Origin: Euglena gracilis
Lineage: Eukaryota > Euglenida > Euglenophyceae > Euglenales
DNA: 64,000 nt
Assembly: GCA_039621445.1 (NCBI GenBank)
Contig: CP154955.1
Coordinates: 49,088,086-49,152,085, forward strand
Direction: 5' to 3'
This document shows, one piece after another, positions 12,501 to 24,500 of the stretch. Numbering within the stretch: position 1 is the first letter of the stretch; each line of letters opens with the position of its first letter. A model generated the notes under the pieces. The model was not told where the DNA came from. It worked only from the letters and a program-made list of their open reading frames with translations, and did not search any database. A program made the translations under genes and the position numbers.

Positions 12501-15500
12501 AGATGCGGTGGGGACTGTGTGGCAGAGCTGGCCAAATGGTTGATGGTGTCTGCTGGTAGGGAGGGGGGTTCAGAATTAATTTAGTACAGCAGGGGCTGTG
12601 CGCGGAGCGGAGCTGCTGTAGGGCGGTGCTCCAACCCCTCCATGGAAGGGTGGGCGACGACTCGTAATGGTTGCAAGGCACCCAGGGCCAGCAGGGCAGT
12701 GAGACGGGTGCAATGCATGACAACCCACAACCCCGTTGTCCCAGCCGGCTGGTATGGCTTTGGGAGGTTGTGCTCTTTTGACATTGGGCTGTGTCACATG
12801 GCGGTGCACCGAGGAGCTGTGGCAGCACAGGTGCTGCGCAATGGCGGTTAGTGGGCACCCAGATGCAGGCTGGGATCACCGGAGTGCAGCGGCCCCAGCG
12901 CCAGGGGTCCTGGAGGTGGGTCGGAGTGCTGGTCACAGATCTGCGCCCCCCCCCCCCGCTACCCATCTGAGCGCAGAGGTTTCGACTCCGATGGCCCTGC
13001 CGGGCACTTTACGGGGGGTGGGGGGAGGTGGTTCGGCAAGCTTTGTCGACACCAGCCAAGCTGTGGGGGTCTGCCTTTAGGCACTGGGGGCGTTTTTCGG
13101 CCTTTGGTGAGTGCCAGGCAGCGTCAGCCCACAGCCCAGGTGGCACAATAGAGCCGTTCGCTGGAGGTGTCATAATCACACGCCGTGCTCCAGCTGTGCG
13201 GCGTGTTGTTGCTGACACCGAGATGCGGTGGGACTGTGTGGCAGAACTGGCCAAATGGTTGATGGTGACTGCTGGTAGGGAGGGGGGTTCAGAATTAGTT
13301 TAGTACAGCAGGGGCTGTGCACGGAGCGGAGCTGCTGTAGGGCGGTGCTCCAACCCCTCCATGGAAGGGTGGGCGACGACTCGTAATGGTTGCAAGGCAC
13401 CCAGGGCCAGCAGGGCAGTGAGACGGGTGCAATGCATGACAACCCACAACCCCGTTGTCCCAGCCGGCTGGTATGGCGTTTGGGAGGTTGTGCTCTTTTG
13501 ACATTGGGCTGTGTCACATGGCGGTGCACCGAGGAGCTGTGGCAGCACAGGTGCTGCGCAATGGCGGTTAGTGGGCACCCAGATGCAGGCTGGGATCACC
13601 GGAGTGCAGCGGCCCCAGCGCCAGGGGTCCTGGAGGTGGGTCGGAGTGCTGGTCACAGATCTGCGCCCCCCCCCCCCCCGCTACCCATCTGAGCGCAGAG
13701 GTTTCGACTCCGATGGCCCTGCCGGGCACTTTACGGGGGGTGGGGGGAGGTGGTTCGGCAAGCTTTGTCGACACCAGCCAAGCTGTGGGGGTCTGCCTTT
13801 AGGCACTGGGGGGTTTTTGCGGCCTTTGGTGAGTGCCAGGCAGCGTCAGCCCACAGCCCAGGTGGCACAATAGAGCCGTTCGCTGGAGGTGTCATAATCA
13901 CACGCCGTGCTCCAGCTGTGCGGCGTGTTGTTGCTGACACCGAGATGCGGTGGGGACTGTGTGGCAGAGCTGGCCAAATGGTTGATGGTGTCTGCTGGTA
14001 GGGAGGGGGGTTCAGAATTAATTTAGTACAGCAGGGGCTGTGCGCGGAGCGGAGCTGCTGTAGGGCGGTGCTCCAACCCCTCCATGGAAGGGTGGGCGAC
14101 GACTCGTAATGGTTGCAAGGCACCCAGGGCCAGCAGGGCAGTGAGACGGGTGCAATGCATGACAACCCACAACCCCGTTGTCCCAGCCGGCTGGTATGGC
14201 GTTTGGGAGGTTGTGCTCTTTTGACATTGGGCTGTGTCACATGGCGGTGCACCGAGGAGCTGTGGCAGCACAGGTGCTGCGCAATGGCGGTTAGTGGGCA
14301 CCCAGATGCAGGCTGGGATCACCGGAGTGCAGCGGCCCCAGCGCCAGGGGTCCTGGAGGTGGGTCGGAGTGCTGGTCACAGATCTGCGCCCCCCCCCCCC
14401 CCCCGCTACCCATCTGAGCGCAGAGGTTTCGACTCCGATGGCCCTGCCGGGCACTTTACGGGGGGGGGGGGAGGTGGTTCGGCAAGCTTTGTCGACACCA
14501 GCCAAGCTGTGGGGGTCTGCCTTTAGGCACTGGGGGCGTTTTTCGGCCTTTGGTGAGTGCCAGGCAGCGTCAGCCCACAGCCCAGGTGGCACAAATAGAG
14601 CTGTTCGCTGGAGGTGTCATAATCACACGCCGTGCTCCAGCTGTGCGGCGTGTTGTTGCTGACACCGAGATGCGGTGGGGACTGTGTGGCAGAACTGGCC
14701 AAATGGTTGATGGTGACTGCTGGTAGGAGGGGGGTTCAGAATTAATTTAGTACAGCAGGGGCTGTGCACGGAGCGGAGCTGCTGTAGGGCGGTGCTCCAA
14801 CCCCTCCATGGAAGGGTGGGCGACGACTCGTAATGGTTGCAAGGCACCCAGGGCCAGCAGGGCAGTGAGACGGGTGCAATGCATGACAACCCACAACCCC
14901 GTTGTCCCAGCCGGCTGGTATGGCGTTTGGGAGGTTGTGCTCTTTTGACATTGGGCTGTGTCACATGACGGTGCACCGAGGAGCTGTGGCAGCACAGGTG
15001 CTGCGCAATGGCGGTTAGTGGGCACCCAGATGCAGGCTGGGATCACCGGAGTGCAGCGGCCCCAGCGCCAGGGGTCCTGGAGGTGGGTCGGAGTGCTGGT
15101 CACAGATCTGCGCCCCCCCCCCCCCGCTACCCATCTGAGCGCAGAGGTTTCGATTCCGATGGCCCTGCCGGGCACTTTACTGGGGTGGGGGGAGGTGGTT
15201 CGGCAAGCTTTGTCGACACCAGCCAAGCTGTGGGGGTCTGCCTTTAGGCACTGGGGGCGTTTTTCGGCCTTTGGTGAGTGCCAGGCAGCGTCAGCCCACA
15301 GCCCAGGTGGCACAATAGAGCCGTTCGCTGGAGGTGTATAATCACAGGCGGTGCTCCAGCTGTGCGGCGTGTTGTTGCTGACACCGAGATGCGGTGGGAC
15401 TGTGTGGCAGAACTGGGCAAAGGGTGGATGGTGACTGCTGGTAGGGAGGGGGGGTCAGAATGAGTTTAGTAAAGCAGGGGCTGTGCGCGGAGCGGAGCTG

Positions 15501-18500
15501 CTGTAGGGCGGTGCTCCAACCCCTCCATGGAAGGGTGGGCGACGACTCGTAATGGTTGCAAGGCACCCAGGGCCAGCAGGGCAGTGAGACGGGTGCAATG
15601 CATGACAACCCACAACCCCGTTGTCCCAGCCGGCTGGTATGGCGTTTGGGAGGTTGTGCTCTTTTGACATTGGGCTGTGTCACATGGCGGTGCACCGAGG
15701 AGCTGTGGCAGCACAGGTGCTGCGCAATGGCGGTTAGTGGGCACCCAGATGCAGGCTGGGATTACCGGAGTGCAGCGGCCCCAGCGCCAGGGGTCGTGGA
15801 GGTGGGTCGGAGTGCTGGTCACAGATCTGCGCCCCCCCCCCCCCCGCTACCCATCTGAGCGCAGAGGTTTCGACTCCGATGGCCCTGCCGGGCACTTTAC
15901 GGGGGGGGGGGGGGGGGGGTTCGGCAAGCTTTGTCGACACCAGCCAAGCTGTGGGGGTCTGCCTTTAGGCACTGGGGGCGTTTTTCGGCCTTTGGTGAGT
16001 GCCAGGCAGCGTCAGCCCACAGCCCAGGTGGCACAATAGAGCCGTTCGCTGGAGGTGTTATAATCACATGCCGTGCTCCAGCTGTGCGGCGTGTTGTTGC
16101 TGACACCGAGATGCGGTGGGGACTGTGTGGCAGAACTGGCCAAATGGTTGATGGTGTCTGCTGGTGGGGAGGGGGGTTCAGAATTAATTTAGTACAGCAG
16201 GGGCTGTGCGCGGAGCGGAGCTGCTGTAGGGCGGTGCTCCAACCCCTCCATGGAAGGGTGGGCGACGACTCGTAATGGTTGCAAGGCACCCAGGGCCAGC
16301 AGGGCAGTGAGACGGGTGCAATGCATGACAACCCACAACCCCGTTGTCCCAGCCGGCTGGTATGGCGTTTGGGAGGTTGTGCTCTTTTGACATTGGGCTG
16401 TGTCACATGGCGGTGCACCGAGGAGCTGTGGCAGCACAGGTGCTGCGCAATGGCGGTTAGTGGGCACCCAGATGTAGGCTGGGATCACCGGAGTGCAGCG
16501 GCCCCAGCGCCAGGGGTCCTGGAGGTGGGTCGGGGTGCTGGTCACAGTTCTGCGCCCCCCCCCCCCCCCGCTACCCATCTGAGCGCAGAGGTTTCGACTC
16601 CGATGGCCCTGCCGGGCACTTTAAGGGGGGGTGGGGGGAGGTGGTTCGGCAAGCTTTGTCGACACCAGCCAAGCTGTGGGGGTCTGCCTTTAGGCACTGG
16701 GGGCGTTTTTCGGCCTTTGGTGAGTGCCAGGCAGCGTCAGCCCACAGCCCAGGTGGCACAATAGAGCCGTTCGCTGGAGGTGTTATAATCACACGCCGTG
16801 CTCCAGCTGTGCGGCGTGTTGTTGCTGACACCGAGATGCGGTGGGGACTGTGTGGCAGAACTGGCCAAATGGTTGATGGTGACTGCTGGTAGGGAGGGGG
16901 GTTCAGAATTAATTTAGTACAGCAGGGGCTGTGCGCGGAGCGGAGCTGCTGTAGGGCGGTGCTCCAACCCCTCCATGGAAGGGTGGGCGACGACTCGTAA
17001 TGGTTGCAAGGCACCCAGGGCCAGCAGGGCAGTGAGACGGGTGCAATGCATGACAACCCACAACCCCGTTGTCCCAGCCGGCTGGTATGGCGTTTGGGAG
17101 GTTGTGCTCTTTTGACATTGGGCTGTGTCACATGGCGGTGCACCGAGGAGCTGTGGCAGCACAGGTGCTGCGCAATGGCGGTTAGTGGGCACCCAGATGC
17201 AGGCTGGGATCACCGGAGTGCAGCGGCCCCAGCGCCAGGGGTCGTGGAGGTGGGTCGGAGTGCTGGTCACAGTTCTGCGCCCCCCCCCCCCCCGCTACCC
17301 ATCTGAGCGCAGAGGTTTCGACTCCGATGGCCCTGCCGGGCACTTTACGGGGGGTGGGGGGAGGTGGTTCGGCAAGCTTTGTCGACACCAGCCAAGCTGT
17401 GGGGGTCTGCCTTTAGGCACTGGGGGCGTTTTTCGGCCTTTGGTGAGTGCCAGGCAGCGTCAGCCCACAGCCCAGGTGGCACAATAGAGCCGTTCGCTGG
17501 AGGTGTCATAATCACACGCCGTGCTCCAGCTGTGCGGCGTGTTGTTGCTGACACCGAGATGCGGTGGGGACTGTGTGGCAGAGCTGGCCAAATGGTTGAT
17601 GGTGACTGCTGGTAGGGAGGGTTCAGAATTAATTTAGTACAGCAGGGGCTGTGCGCGGAGCGGAGCTGCTGTAGGGCGGTGCTCCAACCCCTCCATGGAA
17701 GGGTGGGCGACGACTCGTAATGGTTGCAAGGCACCCAGGGCCAGCAGGGCAGTGAGACGGGTGCAATGCATGACAACCCACAACCCCGTTGTCCCAGCCG
17801 GCTGGTATGGCGTTTGGGAGGTTGTGCTCTTTTGACATTGGGCTGTGTCACATGGCGGTGCACCGAGGAGCTGTGGCAGCACAGGTGCTGCGCAATGGCG
17901 GTTAGTGGGCACCCAGATGCAGGCTGGGATCACCGGAGTGCAGCGGCCCCAGCGCCAGGGGTCGTGGAGGTGGGTCGGAGTGCTGGTCACAAATTTGCGC
18001 CCCCCCCCCCCCGCTACCCATCTGAGCGCAGAGGTTTCGACTCCGATGGCCCTGCCGGGCACTTTAAGGGGGGGTGGGGGAGGTGGTTCGGCAAGCTTTG
18101 TCGACACCAGCCAAGCTGTGGGGGTCTGCCTTTAGGCACTGGGGGCGTTTTTCGGCCTTTGGTGAGTGCCAGGCAGCGTCAGCCCACAGCCCAGGTGGCA
18201 CAATAGAGCCGTTCGCTGGAGGTGTTATAATCACATGCCGTGCTCCAGCTGTGCGGCGTGTTGTTGCTGACACCGAGATGCGGTGGGGGGAGGGTGGGAG
18301 AACTGGCCAAATGGTTGATGGTGCTGGTAGGGAGGGGGGTTCAGAATTAATTTAGTACAGCAGGGGCTGTGCGGAGCGGAGCTGCTGTGGGGAGGTGCTC
18401 CAACCCCTCTATGGAGGGGTGGGCGAGGGGTCGTAATGGTTGCAAGGCACCCAGGGCCAGCAGGGCAGTGAGACGGGTGCAATGCATGACAACCCACAAC

Positions 18501-21500
18501 CCCGTTGTCCCAGCCGGCTGGTATGGCGTTTGGGAGGTTGTGCTCTTTTGACATTGGGCTGTGTCACATGGCGGTGCACCGAGGAGCTGTGGCAGCACAG
18601 GTGCTGCGCAATGGCGGTTAGTGGGCACCCAGATGCAGGCTGGGATCACCGGAGTGCAGCGGCCCCAGCGCCAGGGGTCCTGGAGGTGGGTCGGAGTGCT
18701 GGTCACAGTTCTGCGCCCCCCCCCCCCGCTACCCATCTGAGCGCAGAGGTTTCGACTCCGATGGCCCTGCCGGGCACTTTACGGGGGGGGGGGGGGGTGG
18801 TTCGGCAAGCTTTGTCGACACCAGCCAAGCTGTGGGGGTCTGCCTTTAGGCACTGGGGGCGTTTTTCGGCCTTTGGTGAGTGCCAGGCAGCGTCAGCCCA
18901 CAGCCCAGGTGGCACAATAGAGCCGTTCGCTGGAGGTGTCATAATCACACGCCGTGCTCCAGCTGTGCGGCGTGTTGTTGCTGACACCGAGATGCGGTGG
19001 GGACTGTGTGGCAGAGCTGGCCAAATGGTTGATGGTGTCTGCTGGTAGGGAGGGGGGTTCAGAATTAATTTAGTACAGCAGGGGCTGTGCGCGGAGCGGA
19101 GCTGCTGTAGGGCGGTGCTCCAACCCCTCCATGGAAGGGTGGGCGACGACTCGTAATGGTTGCAAGGCACCCAGGGCCAGCAGGGCAGTGAGACGGGTGC
19201 AATGCATGACAACCCACAACCCCGTTGTCCCAGCCGGCTGGTATGGCGTTTGGGAGGTTGTGCTCTTTTGACATTGGGCTGTGTCACATGGCGGTGCACC
19301 GAGGAGCTGTGGCAGCACAGGTGCTGCGCAATGGCGGTTAGTGGGCACCCAGATGCAGGCTGGGATCACCGGAGTGCAGCGGCCCCAGCGCCAGGGGTCC
19401 TGGAGGTGGGTCGGAGTGCTGGTCACAGTTCTGCGGCCCACCTTGCCCCAATCTGGGGGCGGGGGTTTCGCCTCCGAGGCCCCTGCCGGGCCCTTTACGG
19501 GGGGGGTGGGGGAGGTGGTTCGGCAAGCTTTGTCGACACCAGCCAAGCTGTGGGGGTCTGCCTTTAGGCACAGGGGGCATTTTTCGGCCTTTGGTGAGTG
19601 CCAGGCAGCGTCAGCCCACAGCCCAGGTGGCACAATAGAGCTGTTCGCTGGAGGTGTCATAATCACACGCCGTGCTCCAGCTGTGCGGCGTGTTGTTGCT
19701 GACACCGAGATGCGGTGGGGATTGTGTGTCAGAACTGGCCAAATGGTTGATGGTGACTGCTGGTAGGGAGGGGGGTTCAGAATTAATTTAGTACAGCAGG
19801 GGCTGTGCGCGGAGCTGAGCTGCTGTAGGGCGGTGCTCCAACCCCTCTATGGAAGGGTGGGCGACGACTCGTAATGGTTGCAAGGCACCCAGGGCCAGCA
19901 GGGCAGTGAGACGGGTGCAATGCATGACAACCCACAACCCGTTGTCCCGGCCGGCTGGTATGGCGTTTGGGAGGTTGTGCTCTTTTGACATTGGGCTGTG
20001 TCACATGGCGGTGCACCGAGGAGCTGTGGCAGCACAGGTGCTGCGCAATGGCGGTTAGTGGGCACCCAGATGCAGGCTGGGATCACCGGAGTGCAGCGGC
20101 CCCAGCGCCAGGGGTCCTGGAGGTGGGTCGGAGTGCTGGTCACAGTTCTGCGCCCCCCCCCCCCCCGCTACCCATTTGAGCGCAGAGGTTTCGACTCCGA
20201 TGGCCCTGCCGGGCACTTTACGGGGGGTGGGGGGAGGTGGTTCGGCAAGCTTTGTCGACACCAGCCAAGCTGTGGGGGTCTGCCTTTAGGCACTGGGGGC
20301 GTTTTTCGGCCTTTGGTGAGTGCCAGGCAGCGTCAGCCCACAGCCCAGGTGGCACAATAGAGCCGTTCGCTGGAGGTGTCATAATCACACGCCGTGCTCC
20401 AGCTGTGCGGCGTGTTGTTGCTGACACCGAGATGCGGTGGGGACTGTGTGGCAGAGCTGGCCAAATGGTTGATGGTGACTGCTGGTAGGGAGGGGGGTTC
20501 AGAATTAATTTAGTACAGCAGGGGCTGTGCGCGGAGCGGAGCTGCTGTAGGGCGGTGCTCCAACCCCTCCATGGAAGGGTGGGCGACGACTCGTAATGGT
20601 TGCAAGGCACCCAGGGCCAGCAGGGCAGTGAGACGGGTGCAATGCATGACAACCCACAACCCCGTTGTCCCAGCCGGCTGGTATGGCGCCTGGGAGGTTG
20701 TGCTCTTTTCACATTGGGCTGTGTCACATGGCGGTGCACCGAGGAGCTGTGGCAGCACAGGTGCTGCGCAATGGCAGTTAGTGGGCACCCAGATGCAGGC
20801 TGGGATCACCGGAGTGCAGCGGCCCCAGCGCCAGGTTTCCCGGAGGTGGGTCGGAGTGCTGGTCATCTGCGCCCCCCCCCCCCCCCCCCGCTACCCATCT
20901 GAGCGCAGAGGTTTCGACTCCGATGGCCCTGCCGGGCACTTTACGGGGGGTGGGGGGAGGTGGTTCGGCAAGCTTTGTCGACACCAGCCAAGCTGTGGGG
21001 GTCTGCCTTTAGGCACTGGGGGCGTTTTTCGGCCTTTGGTGAGTGCCAGGCAGCGTCAGCCCACAGCCCAGGTGGCACAATAGAGCCTGTGGCTGGAGGT
21101 GTTATAATCCCATGCCGTGCTCCAGCTGTGCGGCGTGTTTGTTGCTGACACCGAGATGCGGTGGGAACTGTGTGGCAGAACTGGCGAACTGGTTGGTGGT
21201 GGCTGCTGGTGGGGAGGGTGGTTCAGAATTAATTTAGTACAGCAGGGGCTGTGCGCGGAGCGGAGCTGCTGTAGGGCGGTGCTCCAACCCCTCCATGGAA
21301 GGGTGGGCGACGACTCGTAATGGTTGCAAGGCACCCAGGGCCAGCAGGGCAGTGAGACGGGTGCAATGCATGACAACCCACAACCCCGTTGTCCCAGCCG
21401 GCTGGTATGGCGTTTGGGAGGTTGTGCTCTTTTGACATTGGGCTGTGTCACATGGCGGTGCACCGAGGAGCTGTGGCAGCACAGGTGCTGCGCAATGGCG

Positions 21501-24500
21501 GTTAGTGGGCACCCAGATGCAGGCTGGGATCACCGGAGTGCAGCGGCCCCAGCGCCAGGGGTCGTGGAGGTGGGTCGGGGTGCTGGTCACAGTTCTGCGC
21601 CCCCCCGGTACCCATCTGAGCGCAGAGGTTTCGACGCCGATGGCCCTGCCGGGCACTTTACGGGGGGGGTGGGGGAGGTGGTTCGGCAAGCTTTGTCGAC
21701 ACCAGCCAAGCTGTGGGGGTCTGCCTTTAGGCACTGGGGGCGTTTTTCGGCCTTTGGTGAGTGCCAGGCAGCGTCAGCCCACAGCCCAGGTGGCACAATA
21801 GAGCCGTTCGCTGGAGGTGTCATAATCACACGCCGTGCTCCAGCTGTGCGGCGTGTTGTTGCTGACACCGAGATGCGGTGGGGATTGTGTGTCAGAACTG
21901 GCCAAATGGTTGATGGTGACTGCTGGTAGGGAGGGGGGTTCAGAATTAATTTAGTACAGCAGGGGCTGTGCGCGGAGCGGAGCTGCTGTAGGGCGGTGCT
22001 CCAACCCCTCCATGGAAGGGTGGGCGACGACTCGTAATGGTTGCAAGGCACCCAGGGCCAGCAGGGCAGTGAGACGGGTGCAATGCATGACAACCCACAA
22101 CCCCGTTGTCCCAGCCGGCTGGTATGGCGTTTGGGAGGTTGTGCTCTTTTGACATTGGGCTGTGTCACATGGCGGTGCACCGAGGAGCTGTGGCAGCACA
22201 GGTGCTGCGCAATGGCGGTTAGTGGGCACCCAGATGCAGGCTGGGATCACCGGAGTGCAGCGGCCCCAGCGCCAGGGGTCGTGGAGGTGGGTCGGAGTGC
22301 TGGTCACAGTTCTGCGCCCCCCCCCCCCGCTACCCATCTGAGCGCAGAGGTTTCGACTCCGATGGCCCTGCCGGGCACTTTACGGGGGGTGGGGGGAGGT
22401 GGTTCGGCAAGCTTTGTCGACACCAGCCAAGCTGTGGGGGTCTGCCTTTAGGCACTGGGGGCGTTTTTCGGCCTTTGGTGAGTGCCAGGCAGCGTCAGCC
22501 CACAGCCCAGGTGGCACAATAGAGCCGTTCGCTGGAGGTGTCATAATCACACGCCGTGCTCCAGCTGTGCGGCGTGTTGTTGCTGACACCGAGATGCGGT
22601 GGGGACTGTGTGGCAGAGCTGGCCAAATGGTTGATGGTGACTGCTGGTAGGGAGGGGGGTTCAGAATTAATTTAGTACAGCAGGGGCTGTGCGCGGAGCG
22701 GAGCTGCTGTAGGGCGGTGCTCCAACCCCTCCATGGAAGGGTGGGCGACAACTCGTAATGGTTGCAAGGCACCCAGGGCCAGCAGGGCAGTGAGACGGGT
22801 GCAATGCATGACAACCCACAACCCCGTTGTCCCAGCCGGCTGGTATGGCGTTTGGGAGGTTGTGCTCTTTTGACATTGGGCTGTGTCACATGGCGGTGCA
22901 CCGAGGAGCTGTGGCAGCACAGGTGCTGCGCAATGGCGGTTAGTGGGCACCCAGATGCAGGCTGGGATCACCGGAGTGCAGCGGCCCCAGCGCCAGGGGT
23001 CGTGGAGGTGGGTCGGGGTGCTGGTCACAGTTCTGCGCCCCCCCGGTACCCATCTGAGCGCAGGGGACTCCGATGGCCCTGCCGGGCACTTTACGGGGGG
23101 GGTGGGGGAGGTGGTTCGGCAAGCTTTGTCGACACCAGCCAAGCTGTGGGGGTCTGCCTTTAGGCACTGGGGGCGTTTTTCGGCCTTTGGTGAGTGCCAG
23201 GCAGCGTCAGCCCACAGCCCAGGTGGCACAATAGAGCCGTTCGCTGGAGGTGTCATAATCACACGCCGTGCTCCAGCTGTGCGGCGTGTTGTTGCTGACA
23301 CCGAGATGCGGTGGGGACTGTGTGGCAGAGCTGGCCAAATGGTTGATGGTGTCTGCTGGTAGGGAGGGGGGTTCAGAATTAATTTAGTACAGCAGGGGCT
23401 GTGCGCGGAGCGGAGCTGCTGTAGGGCGGTGCTCCAACCCCTCCATGGAAGGGTGGGCGACGACTCGTAATGGTTGCAAGGCACCCAGGGCCAGCAGGGC
23501 AGTGAGACGGGTGCAATGCATGACAACCCACAACCCCGTTGTCCCAGCCGGCTGGTATGGCGTTTGGGAGGTTGTGCTCTTTTGACATTGGGCTGTGTCA
23601 CATGGCGGTGCACCGAGGAGCTGTGGCAGCACAGGTGCTGCGCAATGGCGGTTAGTGGGCACCCAGATGCAGGCTGGGATTACCGGAGTGCAGCGGCCCC
23701 AGCGCCAGGGGTCGTGGAGGTGGGTCGGAGTGCTGGTCACAGATCTGCGCCCCCCCCCCCCCCGCTACCCATCTGAGCGCAGAGGTTTCGACTCCGATGG
23801 CCCTGCCGGGCACTTTACGGGGGGTGGGGGGAGGTGGTTCGGCAAGCTTTGTCGACACCAGCCAAGCTGTGGGGGTCTGCCTTTAGGCACTGGGGGCGTT
23901 TTTCGGCCTTTGGTGAGTGCCAGGCAGCGTCAGCCCACAGCCCAGGTGGCACAATAGAGCCGTTCGCTGGAGGTGTCATAATCACACGCCGTGCTCCAGC
24001 TGTGCGGCGTGTTGTTGCTGACACCGAGATGCGGTGGGGACTGTGTGGCAGAGCTGGCCAAATGGTTGATGGTGTCTGCTGGTAGGGAGGGGGGTTCAGA
24101 ATTAATTTAGTACAGCAGGGGCTGTGCGCGGAGCGGAGCTGCTGTAGGGCGGTGCTCCAACCCCTCCATGGAAGGGTGGGCGACGACTCGTAATGGTTGC
24201 AAGGCACCCAGGGCCAGCAGGGCAGTGAGACGGGTGCAATGCATGACAACCCACAACCCCGTTGTCCCAGCCGGCTGGTATGGCGTTTGGGAGGTTGTGC
24301 TCTTTTGACATTGGGCTGTGTCACATGGCGGTGCACCGAGGAGCTGTGGCAGCACAGGTGCTGCGCAATGGCGGTTAGTGGGCACCCAGATGCAGGCTGG
24401 GATCACCGGAGTGCAGCGGCCCCAGCGCCAGGGGTCACGAAGGTGGGTCGGTGTTGTGGTACAAGTTACGCCCCCCCCCCCCCCCCCGCTACCCATCTGA

